NCBI RefSeq assembly: GCF_019635465.1
Contig: NZ_JAHBZK010000001.1
Span: forward strand, 1 to 64,000
Direction of reading: 5' to 3'
DNA: 64,000 nucleotides
Origin: Hydrogenophaga sp.
GTDB taxonomy: Bacteria; Pseudomonadota; Gammaproteobacteria; Burkholderiales; Burkholderiaceae_C
This document shows, piece by piece, positions 11,397-20,623 of the stretch. The number at the start of each line of letters is the position of its first letter. Positions within the stretch are counted from its first letter, which is position 1. The translations under genes and the position numbers were made by a program. The notes below the pieces were generated by a model, which was not told the DNA's origin, did not search any database, and saw nothing but the letters and a program-made list of their open reading frames with translations.

Positions 11397-12682
11397 GCGC
11401 GCAGTGTAGCGGCGCGATCGCGTTCGATACGCCGCCAGCCGCGCCAGAACGCGCCATAGGCCGCGACGCCGCACAAGCCAAACACCGCCACGGCGGCTCG
11501 GTAACTGTCCGCCTGGCCCAACCCGGCATGGCCGAACGCATCGATGGCGAGCCCGATACCCCACTGCAACACAAACACCCCGCCGAAAATGACCAGATTG
11601 AACGCCGAGAGCGCACGCCCTGCCGCGTGCAGCGGCAAGGCCATGGCCACCGCGGGCTGCGACAGCGAGACAAAGGTCGAGCTGACGCAGAACAGCGCCC
11701 ACATCAGCCAGCCGGCCTGTGCGCCCATGACCACGATGGCCAGCAACACCAGCAGGCTGATGGGCAGGCCCCAGCCAATCAGCGTCTCGGGCCGCCAGCC
11801 GTGCCGGGCAAGGTGCGGGTTGACCACGCCCCAGGTCCAGAACGCGCACAACATGCTGAGATTGATGGCAAACAGGCCGGCCGCGGCTTCTGCCGGTGTG
11901 TGCCCGCCCACGTTGACCATCCAGGGGCCGGCCCACAGGGTCTGGATGGCCACCATGCCGCCATAGTTCACGAACCCCACGGGCAACATGGTCCGGAAGT
12001 AGGGGTTGCGCCAGATCTGGCGGTAGTCGACCGCCTCGGGCACCGGTGCACCGGGTTCTTCGTCCGGCGCGGCTACACCCTGGCGCCAGGGCGGCAGCGT
12101 CCACGCCGAGACGCCCATGGCCACCACGATGAGCACGGCCAGCAGCCAGAACAGCCCGCGCCAACCCAACACCGGCATAAGCCACTGCACCGGCAGCGTC
12201 GCGGCCACCATGCCCATGGAGCCGGTCATCAGCATCCAGGAGTTGGCGCGCAGCTGAACCGACGGCGTGAACCACCGCCGGAACCCGGTCAGCGGCGCCA
12301 TCAGGCAGGCACTCAGCCCCATGCCGGTCAGCACCCGCGCAGCCAGCAGCCCGGTGAAGCTGTGGGCAGCGGCAAACGCCACGCAACCGATCACGGCGAC
12401 GCCCAGAAAAGCGAGCAGCACCTGCTTGGGCCCGTGGCGGTCCAGCCAACGCCCCAGGGGCAGCTGGGTCAGCGCAAAACCGAAAAAGTACCCACCCGCC
12501 AACAACCCCAGGTCCCCAGGCGATAGCAGCAGCTCCGCACTGAGCGTGGGCGACAGGGTGGCGGTGATGGCACGCACCAGCGCCGACAGGAAGTAGGTGA
12601 CCGCGAACACCAGAAACACCAGCACCACCGCCTGGCTCCCCAGGCGCTCGTCGTGCGGTGGCGTGGCTCGCGGATCGGTCAT
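11393..12682 (-). CDS. MFS transporter
   Basis: 429 aa with about twelve membrane segments. The loop between segments 2 and 3 carries GRWLDRHGPKQV, the MFS signature, and ARVLTGMGLS is seen in segment 4. It overlaps the lipoprotein gene upstream and the EIIA gene downstream by 4 bases each. The substrate is unknown. Confidence 0.88.
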   Translation of the reverse strand: MTDPRATPPHDERLGSQAVVLVFLVFAVTYFLSALVRAITATLSPTLSAELLLSPGDLGLLAGGYFFGFALTQLPLGRWLDRHGPKQVLLAFLGVAVIGCVAFAAAHSFTGLLAARVLTGMGLSACLMAPLTGFRRWFTPSVQLRANSWMLMTGSMGMVAATLPVQWLMPVLGWRGLFWLLAVLIVVAMGVSAWTLPPWRQGVAAPDEEPGAPVPEAVDYRQIWRNPYFRTMLPVGFVNYGGMVAIQTLWAGPWMVNVGGHTPAEAAAGLFAINLSMLCAFWTWGVVNPHLARHGWRPETLIGWGLPISLLVLLAIVVMGAQAGWLMWALFCVSSTFVSLSQPAVAMALPLHAAGRALSAFNLVIFGGVFVLQWGIGLAIDAFGHAGLGQADSYRAAVAVFGLCGVAAYGAFWRGWRRIERDRAATLRA

Positions 12683-13212
12683 GGCAGCCGCAAGCCGTCA
12701 ACAAAGGCCGCGAGCGCAGCGGCGTCCATGCGCTGGCCGTACACCGCCGCCTGAAACACCACGGAACCGTGCGTGAAGTGCACGGCGCGCATGTCGACCG
12801 AACCACCCTGGGGATCGACACCCGTGACCTGCAGGCCCAGCGACTGCTCGGCACCCGGCACCTGGACAACCCACTGCACCGCCGGCTCGTCGACGCGCGC
12901 GACATCGACGCGCACGCCCGCCAGACTGGCACGGCGCCAACCACTCAGCGATGGCGGGACGCGCACGGCATCGCCCACATCGGCCCAGGCCAGCGCGAAG
13001 GTCAGGCCGCCTGTCTCGCACGAGCGCATCTGCAGCCGGGTGGGCAGGCCGCCCAAGGGCACCTCGCGCTCGCCCGCGTCGGGCTTGCAGGGCATCAATG
13101 CCTCCAGGGGGGTGCCATCCACCGGCACGCTGCGCCAGTTGAACGTGGGACTGCAAGCGGCCAGCAGCGGCAATGCCAGCACGAACGAGAGCAAAGGGTG
13201 TGGAGAGGGCAT
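12679..13212 (-). CDS. Hypothetical lipoprotein
   Basis: 177 aa, no recognised family. The N-terminus is a lipoprotein signal peptide: hydrophobic core then LLAACSPT, with the lipobox cysteine at residue 20. The mature part is a soluble domain with two further cysteines (in MPCKPDAG and MRSCETGG) that could form a disulfide. It is the first gene of the unit leading to the MFS, EIIA and HPr genes. Periplasmic or outer-membrane location is inferred. Confidence 0.7.
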   Translation of the reverse strand: MPSPHPLLSFVLALPLLAACSPTFNWRSVPVDGTPLEALMPCKPDAGEREVPLGGLPTRLQMRSCETGGLTFALAWADVGDAVRVPPSLSGWRRASLAGVRVDVARVDEPAVQWVVQVPGAEQSLGLQVTGVDPQGGSVDMRAVHFTHGSVVFQAAVYGQRMDAAALAAFVDGLRLP

Positions 13213-13281
13213 GGAAACAATGGGGCGGCGGACTCGCCGCCGTGACAGCGCGGACGCATCGGGCTCGCGCACAATCCACGC

Positions 13282-14547
13282 ATGAATGCTCTCGATGGTA
13301 TCCGCGTCCTGGACTGCTCGCGCGTGCTCGCCGGGCCCTGGTGCACGCAAACGCTCGCCGACCTGGGCGCCGATGTGGTCAAGGTCGAACGCCCTCGCAG
13401 CCCGGGTCACCCCGGCGGCGACGACACGCGCGGCTGGGGTCCGCCGTTTCTGCGGGGCCGCGATGGGCAGGACACCGCCGAGGCCGCCTATTACCTGGGT
13501 GCCAATCGCAACAAGCGCTCCATCACCTGCGATCTGTCGGTGCCTGACGGGCAAGCGCTGATTCGCGAGCTGGCCACCAAGGCCAACGTGTTTGTCGAGA
13601 ACTACAAGGTGGGCGACATGGCCCGCTACGGCCTGGACTTCCCCACGCTGCAGCAGATCAACCCGCGCCTTGTGTACTGCTCCATCACCGGCTTTGGGCA
13701 GACCGGCCCCTACAAGGACCGCGCCGGCTACGACTACGCCGTGCAAGGCATGGGCGGCCTGATGAGCATCACCGGCGAACGCGACGATCTGCCCGGCGGC
13801 GGGCCGCAGAAGGTGGGTGTGGCGGTGGCCGACCTGTTCACCGGGCTGTATGCCACCGTTGCCATCCAGGCCGCATTGCGGCACGCGGAGCACACCGGCC
13901 AGGGCCAACACGTCGACATGGCCCTGCTCGACACCCAGGTGGCCATGCTGGCCAACCTGGGCGCCAACTACCTGGTGCGCGGGCGCGAGGACGGCAAGGT
14001 GCCGGGCCGCGCGGGCAACGCGCACGCCAACATCGTGCCGTACCAGGTGTTCGAAGTGGCGCCCGATGCCAGCGGTCATGCGCAGCACATCATCCTGGCC
14101 GTGGGCAATGACGGGCAGTTCGCCCGCTTTTGCCAGGTGGCGGGACGGCCCGAGATCGCGGCCGACGAGCGCTTCGCGCTCAACCAGAACCGGGTGCGCC
14201 ACCGCACAGTGCTGGTGCCAATGCTGGAGGCGATCCTCAAGTCGCGCGGCAAGGCCGATTGGCTCACCGCGCTGGAAGCGGCCAAGGTGCCCTGTGGCCC
14301 CATCAACGATCTGGCCGAGGTGTTTGCCGACCCGCACGTGCGCGAGCGGCAGATGGTGCACACCTGGCAGCACCCGCTGGCCGACAGCATCGAGCTGGTG
14401 GCCAGCCCAATCAAGATGAGCGCCACGCCCGTGCGCAACGACCTGCCACCGCCCTTGCTCGGTCAGCACACCGACGAGGTGTTGGCCGAGTGGATCGGTG
14501 CCGATTCACAGCGCCTGACGCAACTTCGGGACGCCGGCGCCATCTGA
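13282..14547 (+). CDS. CaiB/BaiF family (class III) CoA-transferase
   Basis: 421 aa. It starts MNALDGIRVLDCSRVLAGPW, the typical start of family III CoA-transferases, and has ADVVKVERP, FVENYKVGDMARYGLDF and YCSITGFGQTGPY. The conserved acidic position is Asp212 in HVDMALLD. The acyl-CoA pair is unknown. The gene is divergent from the lipoprotein-MFS unit. Confidence 0.92.
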   Translation: MNALDGIRVLDCSRVLAGPWCTQTLADLGADVVKVERPRSPGHPGGDDTRGWGPPFLRGRDGQDTAEAAYYLGANRNKRSITCDLSVPDGQALIRELATKANVFVENYKVGDMARYGLDFPTLQQINPRLVYCSITGFGQTGPYKDRAGYDYAVQGMGGLMSITGERDDLPGGGPQKVGVAVADLFTGLYATVAIQAALRHAEHTGQGQHVDMALLDTQVAMLANLGANYLVRGREDGKVPGRAGNAHANIVPYQVFEVAPDASGHAQHIILAVGNDGQFARFCQVAGRPEIAADERFALNQNRVRHRTVLVPMLEAILKSRGKADWLTALEAAKVPCGPINDLAEVFADPHVRERQMVHTWQHPLADSIELVASPIKMSATPVRNDLPPPLLGQHTDEVLAEWIGADSQRLTQLRDAGAI

Positions 14548-14555
14548 GTCTCAAC

Positions 14556-14960
14556 ATGGCCTACCAACCCCTGCCCACCCCCGCCTCGCTGCGCGCCACC
14601 GCCCAGGCTGCCGCCGAGCGCGGCCAGCCCCTCGTGGTCATGACGACCTTGCAGGGCTGCGTGTACTGCGAGCTGGTGCGCAACAGCTACCTGCACCCCT
14701 TCATGCGCGAGGGCAAGGCCATCGCCGTGCAACTGGACGTGCAGGACCGTGCGACGGCAATCCAGGGCTTTGATGGCAGCACCACGTCGCCGGCGTCGCT
14801 GGCGCAGGCCTGGAAGGCGCGCTTCACCCCCACGGTGATGTTCTTCGGCCCCGACGGGCGCGAGCTGGCGGAGCGGTTGGTCGGTGTGGCGTCGGCCGAC
14901 TACTACGGCCAATATCTCGAGCAACGCCTGGAGACCGCTCAGCGGGCCATCAAACGCTAG
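14556..14960 (+). CDS. Thioredoxin-fold protein
   Basis: 134-aa thioredoxin-like protein with the redox motif GCVYC near residues 34-38 and the cis-proline region FTPTVMFFGPDGRE. No clear signal peptide is seen, so a cytoplasmic location is likely. It starts 9 bases after the CoA-transferase stop. SoxW-like or thioredoxin_7-like proteins are the nearest types; partner unknown. Confidence 0.78.
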   Translation: MAYQPLPTPASLRATAQAAAERGQPLVVMTTLQGCVYCELVRNSYLHPFMREGKAIAVQLDVQDRATAIQGFDGSTTSPASLAQAWKARFTPTVMFFGPDGRELAERLVGVASADYYGQYLEQRLETAQRAIKR

Positions 14961-14967
14961 CAGGCAC

Positions 14968-15672
14968 TCACTTGAGAGCGCCAAACACCTTCTTGAGAAT
15001 GGCGCTGCCGGTGCCCACCGGGTCCTGGCGGATCTTGCGCTCCTCGTCGCCAATGATGGTGTACAGCCCGTCGAGCGACTTGCCGGTGACATAGCGCTCG
15101 ACATTGGCGTCGGCGGGGTTGACCAGCCCCAGGCCCGAGGCCTTCTCAGCCACCCGGTTGTAGCTGCGCGCCAGGCCGACCTTCTGGGTAGTCTGGGTCA
15201 CCACCGGCAGAAATTTTTCGCCCAGGGGTTCACGCGTCTTGGCCGCAAAGAACTGGGTGACCGAGTCGTCCCCGCCGCCCAGGATGTTCTTGGCGTCGGT
15301 CACGCTCATGGACTTCACGGCACCCACCAGCAAGTCCTTGCCCAGCGGCACCGCCTGCTCGGCCGCCCGGTTCATGCCGGTCACCAGCTCATCCACACGC
15401 TTGCCCTGGCCCGCGAACCGCAGGAACTTGGCGGCGTCCTCCAGATAGCCGGGCAACGGAATCCGAACTTTCGGGTTGCCAAGGAATCCATCGGTCTTGC
15501 CCAGCAGTGCCACGGCGGCCAGGGCGCCCTTTTCCAGGGCGGTCCGGATACCGTTGGTGGCGTCGCGGTCGGTCAGGTCGGCGATGGACAGCGCCCAGGC
15601 TTGCCGATGGGCTGCGACAATCAGGCCCCCCAGGCTGCTGGCGATCAAGATTTGAAACTGACGGCGGTACAT
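14968..15672 (-). CDS. DUF4197 domain-containing exported protein
   Basis: 234 aa with an N-terminal signal peptide (Arg-rich start then a hydrophobic core ending AWA) and a helix-rich body matching DUF4197: ATNGIRTALEKGA, FLGNPKVRIPLP and the C-terminal LDGLYTIIGDEERKIRQDP. Function of the family is not known. It is convergent with the thioredoxin-fold gene, their stops being 8 bases apart. Confidence 0.85.
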   Translation of the reverse strand: MYRRQFQILIASSLGGLIVAAHRQAWALSIADLTDRDATNGIRTALEKGALAAVALLGKTDGFLGNPKVRIPLPGYLEDAAKFLRFAGQGKRVDELVTGMNRAAEQAVPLGKDLLVGAVKSMSVTDAKNILGGGDDSVTQFFAAKTREPLGEKFLPVVTQTTQKVGLARSYNRVAEKASGLGLVNPADANVERYVTGKSLDGLYTIIGDEERKIRQDPVGTGSAILKKVFGALK

Positions 15673-15711
15673 GGACGGGCTCCCGTGAATGCAATGAGCC
15701 AGGGACTTTAG

Positions 15712-16248
15712 ATGGCGAACCGTGAGATGACAAACACAAACGCATTGGGCACACCGCGCCGCACCGTGCTGGGTGCCGGCGTGGCGCTGGGCGCCACCGC
15801 CTTGCTGGGTCTGGCGGGTTGTGCCGGGCGGGAAGACGCCCCCGACTCCACCTTCGTGCTGCTGGACGGGCAGCAGCTGCGCACTGCCGACCTGCGCGGC
15901 AAGGTCACGCTGGTGAACTTCTGGGCCACCACCTGCGTGACCTGCGTGAAGGAAATGCCCGCCTTGGTGGCCACGCACCAGAAGTTTGCCGACCGCGGCT
16001 ACGAGACCCTGGCAGTGGCCATGAGCTACGACCCACCGGCATGGGTCGTCAACTTTGCGCAATCGCGCCAGCTGCCCTTCAAGGTGGCGCTGGACAACAC
16101 CGGGCAGATCGCCCAGGCCTGGGGCGATGTGCAACTCACACCGACCACCTACCTGCTGGACAAGCAAGGCCAGATCGTCAAACGCTATGTGGGCGAACCT
16201 GAAGCCGAGGCCTTGCACGCGCTGATCGAAAAGCTGCTGAACACCTGA
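15712..16248 (+). CDS. TlpA-like thiol-disulfide oxidoreductase lipoprotein
   Basis: 178 aa. After RRTVLGAG comes a hydrophobic stretch and the lipobox L34-A35-G36-C37, so it is probably a membrane-anchored periplasmic protein. The redoxin domain has the active site C75-V-T-C78 and LTPTTYLLD with the cis-proline. Such proteins reduce disulfides, often during cytochrome c maturation; cytochrome c' lies next door, convergent. A second ATG at 15727 is possible. Confidence 0.85.
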   Translation: MANREMTNTNALGTPRRTVLGAGVALGATALLGLAGCAGREDAPDSTFVLLDGQQLRTADLRGKVTLVNFWATTCVTCVKEMPALVATHQKFADRGYETLAVAMSYDPPAWVVNFAQSRQLPFKVALDNTGQIAQAWGDVQLTPTTYLLDKQGQIVKRYVGEPEAEALHALIEKLLNT

Positions 16249-16260
16249 AGGGCAGCGCCC

Positions 16261-16294
16261 ACAAAAAAGGCCGGATCGTTCCGGCCTTTTTTGT
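16261..16294. terminator. Bidirectional intrinsic terminator
   Basis: Perfect hairpin AAAAAAGGCCGG / CCGGCCTTTTTT with loop ATCGTT. It has a T run on both strands and lies between the convergent TlpA-like and cytochrome c' genes, so it can end both transcripts. Confidence 0.93.
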
Positions 16295-16317
16295 CTCTGC
16301 ACAGAAGCGCCCCAGGG

Positions 16318-16770
16318 TCAACGACCTCTGAAATCGTCGTGGCACGCCTTGCAGCTGGCACCCGCCGCACCGAAGGCGGTCTTGATGGCGTCCAGGTTTC
16401 CGGTCTTGGCCGCCGCGTTGAGCTTGGCGACCTCACCCTGCATCTTCTCGGCTGCGGCCTTGAATTTGGCTGGCTCGCTCCAGACTTCGGGCAGTGCGCG
16501 GGTCTCCCCCTTGTCGGTGCCCGGGCCGAAGCCTTCCCAAGGCAACTTGCTCATGGTCTCCACCAGGGCGGCGCTGTCGGCAGCCAGTTTGGGGTCGAAG
16601 GGCATACGGCCATTGGCCATTGCACCGATGCGACCGAAATGGGTGGCCATGACCGTGAGCGCTGCCTTGCGGTACTTGATGGCGTCCTCGGGCTTCTGGA
16701 ACTGGGCCCAGGCCGGGGCGGCCAGGGTGCCGACGGCCAGCGCCAGCGCAAGTGGTGCAATCAACTTCAT
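16318..16770 (-). CDS. Cytochrome c' (class II)
   Basis: 150-aa periplasmic haem protein: signal peptide MKLIAPLALALAVGTLAAPAWA, a four-helix-bundle body and a single haem site CKACH near the C-terminus, as in cytochrome c'. Such proteins bind NO or transfer electrons. It is divergent from a cytochrome b gene, a pairing often seen. The start at 16770 has GGAG upstream; the frame is open to 16935 but that part is the divergent spacer. Confidence 0.93.
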   Translation of the reverse strand: MKLIAPLALALAVGTLAAPAWAQFQKPEDAIKYRKAALTVMATHFGRIGAMANGRMPFDPKLAADSAALVETMSKLPWEGFGPGTDKGETRALPEVWSEPAKFKAAAEKMQGEVAKLNAAAKTGNLDAIKTAFGAAGASCKACHDDFRGR

Positions 16771-16903
16771 GGGATCTCCTGGGGGTTGATGGGGTGTCCG
16801 GCTCGTGGGCCGGCGCTCAATGAGCCGAACCGTTGGACCAAAGTTCCAAAGGAACCCGCAGGGTTTTACCCGATCCATGGACACTTCGAGGCCGGAGGCC
16901 ACC

Positions 16904-17575
16904 ATGCACACAGTTCGTATCTGGGATCTGCCCACCCGTTTGTTTCACTGGTCGCTGGCGATTTGCGTCGTGGCGCTGGTGGTCACCGGCAGCGTTGGCG
17001 GCGCCTGGATGGAATGGCACCTGCGGCTGGGCTACACCGCCTTCACGCTCCTGTTGTTCCGCCTGGTCTGGGGTTTCGTGGGCGGGCATTGGTCGCGCTT
17101 TGGGGCCTTCCTCTACAGCCCCTCTTCCTTGGTTGCGCACTTGCGCGGCCGTTCGCCGCTTGTCCACACGGCCGGGCACAGTCCGCTGGGCGCGCTGTCT
17201 GTGTTTGCCCTGCTGCTTCTGCTGGCGGTGCAAGTGGGCACTGGTCTGGTCAGCGACGACGAGATAGCCACGTTCGGTCCGCTGGTCCGGTTGGTGTCCG
17301 GCGACACCGTGGCCGCCGCGACCGGCTACCACAAGGAGGTAGGCAAGCTCATCGTTTTGGTGCTCGTCGGCTTGCATGTCCTGGCGATCATTTTCTACAA
17401 GCTGGTCAAACGCGAAGCGTTGACCAAGGCCATGCTCACTGGCGACAAGCAACTCCCCCAAGGGCTGACCTCGGCTCGCGATACGGTGGCAACGCGCCTG
17501 ACGGCGCTGGTGGTTCTGGCCGGGTGTGCAGGTGTCGTCTGGTGGGTGGTCGGGCTGGGCGCGACCGGCTTCTGA
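16904..17575 (+). CDS. Cytochrome b561-type membrane protein
   Basis: 223-aa di-haem membrane cytochrome b (Ni-hydrogenase b/CybB-type): starts MHTVRIWDLPTRLFHWSL, has about four membrane segments and histidines in segments and near HKEVGKLIVLVLVGLHVLA that can ligate haem. A GGAGG site 5-9 bases before the ATG at 16904 fixes the start. It may pass electrons to the divergently encoded cytochrome c'. Confidence 0.88.
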   Translation: MHTVRIWDLPTRLFHWSLAICVVALVVTGSVGGAWMEWHLRLGYTAFTLLLFRLVWGFVGGHWSRFGAFLYSPSSLVAHLRGRSPLVHTAGHSPLGALSVFALLLLLAVQVGTGLVSDDEIATFGPLVRLVSGDTVAAATGYHKEVGKLIVLVLVGLHVLAIIFYKLVKREALTKAMLTGDKQLPQGLTSARDTVATRLTALVVLAGCAGVVWWVVGLGATGF

Positions 17576-17631
17576 TTTCCCCTCGCTTATAGTGGGCGCC
17601 TCCAGCACCGGACCGGACCGCTCCTTCACCG

Positions 17632-18132
17632 ATGACCGACCCCACCGCCTCCGCCGCCATCGAGCTGCGTCTGGTTGAGTCTGCGCAAGACATCGAAGCC
17701 GTGCGAGCGCTGTTTCTGGACTATCAGGCGTCGCTTGACATCGACCTTTGCTTCCAGGACTTTGAGCATGAGGTCGCCCACCTGCCCGGCGACTATGCGC
17801 CCCCCGCTGGCGCACTGCTGCTGGCCCTGGTGGATGGCGCCTCCGCTGGCTGTTGTGGGTTGCGGGCGTTGCACAACAGCGATCACCTCAACGCCTGCGA
17901 AATGAAGCGCCTGTTTGTGCGGCCGGCGTTCCGGGGCTTCGGGCTGGGTCGCCAGCTGGTTGACCGCATCCTCACGCTCGCCCAGATCGCTGGGTACACG
18001 ACCATGCTGCTCGACACCCTGTCCGACATGGAGGCCGCTCGTGCGCTCTATCAGGAGGCGGGGTTTGTGGAGGTCGCTCCCTACTATCACAACCCGATCC
18101 CTGGGGCGCATTACCTCAAGGTCGAGCTCTGA
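17632..18132 (+). CDS. GNAT family N-acetyltransferase
   Basis: 166 aa with the acetyl-CoA binding signature: MKRLFVRPAFRGFGLGRQLVD (R/Q-x-x-G-x-G/A pattern) and later LYQEAGFVEVAPYYHNP. Substrate unknown. It is followed by a hairpin that separates it from the convergent peroxiredoxin. Confidence 0.9.
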   Translation: MTDPTASAAIELRLVESAQDIEAVRALFLDYQASLDIDLCFQDFEHEVAHLPGDYAPPAGALLLALVDGASAGCCGLRALHNSDHLNACEMKRLFVRPAFRGFGLGRQLVDRILTLAQIAGYTTMLLDTLSDMEAARALYQEAGFVEVAPYYHNPIPGAHYLKVEL

Positions 18133-18155
18133 GGTGGCGGTTGGATTGCGGTAGC

Positions 18156-18182
18156 AAAAAGGCCGCGGATGTCGCGGCCTTT
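18156..18182 (-). terminator. Intrinsic terminator after the peroxiredoxin gene
   Basis: Stem AAAGGCCGCG / CGCGGCCTTT with a 5-base loop. On the minus strand it is followed by five T, so it best serves the peroxiredoxin gene; on the plus strand it may weakly end the GNAT transcript. Confidence 0.8.
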
Positions 18183-18210
18183 GCATGATTCCTGACGCTC
18201 AAACAAGTCG

Positions 18211-18720
18211 TCAAAGAGCCTTTGCTTGAGCGAGCAAGGTGCCCGCGTCGCTCACTTCGAATTTGCCAGGTGCCTCGATGTTGAGTGACTTGACCACACC
18301 GTCTTTGACCAGCATCGAGTAGCGATTGCTGCGCAGACCCATGCCCCGTGCGGCCAGATCCAGGGTCAGCCCCGTTGCCTTGGTGAAGTCTGCGCTGCCG
18401 TCGCCCAGCATGCGGACAATGCCAGCCGACTTTTGATCGCGCGCCCAGGCACCCATCACGAACGCGTCGTTGACGCTGACGCACCAGATCTCGTCGACCC
18501 CTGCCGCCTTGAAATCACCGGCATGCTGCACAAAGCCCGGCACGTGCTTCGCTGAGCAAGTGGGGGTGAAAGCACCTGGGAGAGCGAAGATGGCAATCGT
18601 CTTGCCTGCGCTCGCCTTCTGCACATCCACCGGGTTGGGCCCGATGCTGCAACCATTGCCTTCGACTTCGCTGTATTCCATCAGGGTGCCGGCGGGCAGT
18701 TGGTCTCCGACCTTGATCAT
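18211..18720 (-). CDS. Peroxiredoxin (Prx5 type)
   Basis: 169-aa thiol peroxidase. The peroxidatic cysteine is Cys55 in PGAFTPTCSAKHVPG, the Prx5/AhpE-like signature; the enzyme reduces peroxides using glutathione or thioredoxin-type donors. It stands where rplN would be expected after rpsQ, but a strong terminator upstream and its own GGAGT site show it is an independent gene. Confidence 0.92.
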   Translation of the reverse strand: MIKVGDQLPAGTLMEYSEVEGNGCSIGPNPVDVQKASAGKTIAIFALPGAFTPTCSAKHVPGFVQHAGDFKAAGVDEIWCVSVNDAFVMGAWARDQKSAGIVRMLGDGSADFTKATGLTLDLAARGMGLRSNRYSMLVKDGVVKSLNIEAPGKFEVSDAGTLLAQAKAL

Positions 18721-18752
18721 GGTGACTCCTCGTGGTTGGTGGATGCACAAAC

Positions 18753-18784
18753 AAAAAAGCGACCGAATTGTCGGTCGCTTTTTT
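18753..18784 (-). terminator. Strong intrinsic terminator ending the S10 ribosomal cluster
   Basis: Perfect 14-bp stem AAAAAAGCGACCGA / TCGGTCGCTTTTTT with loop ATTG, 30 bases after the rpsQ stop. It can work in both directions, but on the minus strand it closes the ribosomal-protein operon. Confidence 0.93.
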
Positions 18785-18814
18785 GAAGCGTGTCGCCCAG
18801 GGGTCGAAAGGGAC

Positions 18815-19084
18815 TCAGACGATCGCGGCTTTTTGCACCAGACGGCTGGCCACCCAGTTCTTGGTCTTGGAGATCGGGCGGCTCTCGGTGATCTCGATCA
18901 GGTCACCCAGCTTGTACTCGCCGGTCTCGTCATGGGCGTGGTACTTGCTGGACTTGATCACGATCTTGTCGTAGATAGGGTGCTTGACGCGGCGTTCAAC
19001 CAGGACCGTCACGGTCTTGGCACGCTTGTCACTCACCACCTTGCCGACCAGGGTGCGCTTGAGGGCGGGTTTGGCTTCGGTCAT
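18815..19084 (-). CDS. rpsQ: 30S ribosomal protein S17
   Basis: 89 aa starting [20 protein letters not shown]; the ATG at 19084 has GGAG upstream, whereas a start five codons earlier would overlap rpmC. Conserved [13 protein letters not shown] is present. It is the last gene of this ribosomal cluster. Confidence 0.97.
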   Translation of the reverse strand: MTEAKPALKRTLVGKVVSDKRAKTVTVLVERRVKHPIYDKIVIKSSKYHAHDETGEYKLGDLIEITESRPISKTKNWVASRLVQKAAIV

Positions 19085-19095
19085 GGTTCGCTCCT

Positions 19096-19296
19096 TCACT
19101 TGGCGGCGGTGCGCTGCTTCTCGGCCAGGATGGTCTTGGCACGAGCGATCGCACGGCGGGTGTCGCCCAGCGTGGCGGTGTTGTTGAGTTGTTGCGTGGC
19201 CTTCTGCATGCGAAGACCGAAATGGGCCTTCTGCAGCGATTTCACTTCGGCTTCCAGGCCGGCCACATCCTTCTGGCGCAGTTCAGCAGATTTCAT
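19096..19296 (-). CDS. rpmC: 50S ribosomal protein L29
   Basis: 66-aa helical protein near the exit tunnel of the large subunit. It starts [18 protein letters not shown] and has the [14 protein letters not shown] segment of L29. It lies between rplP and rpsQ in the standard order. Confidence 0.97.
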   Translation of the reverse strand: MKSAELRQKDVAGLEAEVKSLQKAHFGLRMQKATQQLNNTATLGDTRRAIARAKTILAEKQRTAAK

Positions 19297-19312
19297 TGCG
19301 TGTTCTCCTGAA

Positions 19313-19729
19313 TCACTGACCCAGCATGCGCGTCACGAACGTGGTGCGCAGGGGAAGTTTGGCGGCAGCCAGGGCAAAGGCCTCGCGAGCGAGTTGCTCG
19401 GGCACGCCCACGATTTCATACAGCACCTTGCCGGGCTGGATTTCGGCAACGTAGTACTCGACCGAGCCCTTGCCGTTGCCCATACGGACTTCGGCGGGCT
19501 TTTGCGAGATTGGCTTGTCGGGGAACACGCGGATCCAGATGCGGCCGCCACGCTTGACGTGACGGGAGATCGCGCGACGCGCGGCCTCGATCTGGCGCGC
19601 GGTCAGACGGCCGCGGTCGGTGGATTTCAGACCGAAATCGCCAAAAGCCACGGTGGCGCCACTGGTGGCGACGCCGGTGTTACGGCCTTTGTGCTCCTTG
19701 CGGTACTTGCGACGAGCAGGTTGCAACAT
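19313..19729 (-). CDS. rplP: 50S ribosomal protein L16
   Basis: 138 aa, starting [17 protein letters not shown]; conserved [20 protein letters not shown] and [15 protein letters not shown] are present. L16 helps form the tRNA-binding site of the large subunit. The start is 2 bases from the rpsC stop, so translation is coupled. Confidence 0.98.
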   Translation of the reverse strand: MLQPARRKYRKEHKGRNTGVATSGATVAFGDFGLKSTDRGRLTARQIEAARRAISRHVKRGGRIWIRVFPDKPISQKPAEVRMGNGKGSVEYYVAEIQPGKVLYEIVGVPEQLAREAFALAAAKLPLRTTFVTRMLGQ

Positions 19730-19731
19730 GC

Positions 19732-20610
19732 TTATTCTCCTTTGCCGTCCGCAGCTGCAGGTGCGGGTGCGTCTTTGCGAACGCGCTTAACGGCGGGTTT
19801 GGTGTCACCACCCGTGGCTTCGGCAGGCTTGTCGCTGCCATCGGCCGGAGCGGCGTTGGTGCCACGGCGCACAGCGGCACGGGCGGTCGGGCCAGCCGGA
19901 CGCTCGGTGCGTTCGCGACGCGGGCCGCGCGGGCGGCGCTCTTCTTCCGGACGGGGCTCGGCCACGACCGGGGCATCATTGCGGCCCAGGGTGTCGCCTT
20001 TGTAGACCCACACCTTGACGCCGATGACGCCGTAGGTAGTCTTGGCTTCAGAGGTGCCGTAGTCGATGTCGGCGCGGAGGGTGTGCAGCGGCACACGGCC
20101 TTCGCGGTACCACTCGGTACGGGCGATCTCGATGCCGTTCAGACGACCGGCGCTCATGATCTTGATGCCTTGGGCACCCAGACGCATGGCGTTCTGCATC
20201 GCGCGCTTCATGGCGCGACGGAACATGATGCGCTTCTCGAGCTGCTGGGTGATGGAGTCGGCGATCAGCTTGGCATCGATTTCAGGCTTGCGCACTTCCT
20301 CGATGTTGACGGCCACCGGCACGCCCAGCTTGACCGCGAGGTCCTTCTTCAGCTTTTCGATGTCCTCGCCCTTCTTGCCGATCACCACGCCCGGACGCGC
20401 CGAGTAGATGGTGATGCGGGCGTTCTTGGCGGGGCGCTCGATGACGACGCGCGAGACCGCAGCGTTCTTCAGCTTGCCCTTGAGGTACTCACGCACCTTG
20501 ATGTCTTCGGCCAGCATGCCCGCGAAGTCGCGGTTGCTGGCGTACCAGCGGCTGGCCCAGTTGCGCGAGACGGCCAGGCGGAAGCCGGTCGGGTTGATTT
20601 TCTGTCCCAT
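19732..20610 (-). CDS. rpsC: 30S ribosomal protein S3, with long C-terminal tail
   Basis: 292 aa beginning [18 protein letters not shown], with the KH domain ([17 protein letters not shown]) and the S3 C-terminal domain. After about residue 215 there is a tail of roughly 75 residues rich in Arg, Pro, Ala and Lys with no globular look, longer than the tail of the E. coli protein (233 aa in all). Similar but shorter tails occur in related betaproteobacteria. Confidence 0.97.
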   Translation of the reverse strand: MGQKINPTGFRLAVSRNWASRWYASNRDFAGMLAEDIKVREYLKGKLKNAAVSRVVIERPAKNARITIYSARPGVVIGKKGEDIEKLKKDLAVKLGVPVAVNIEEVRKPEIDAKLIADSITQQLEKRIMFRRAMKRAMQNAMRLGAQGIKIMSAGRLNGIEIARTEWYREGRVPLHTLRADIDYGTSEAKTTYGVIGVKVWVYKGDTLGRNDAPVVAEPRPEEERRPRGPRRERTERPAGPTARAAVRRGTNAAPADGSDKPAEATGGDTKPAVKRVRKDAPAPAAADGKGE

Positions 20611-20623
20611 GTTCCTGTGCCTC

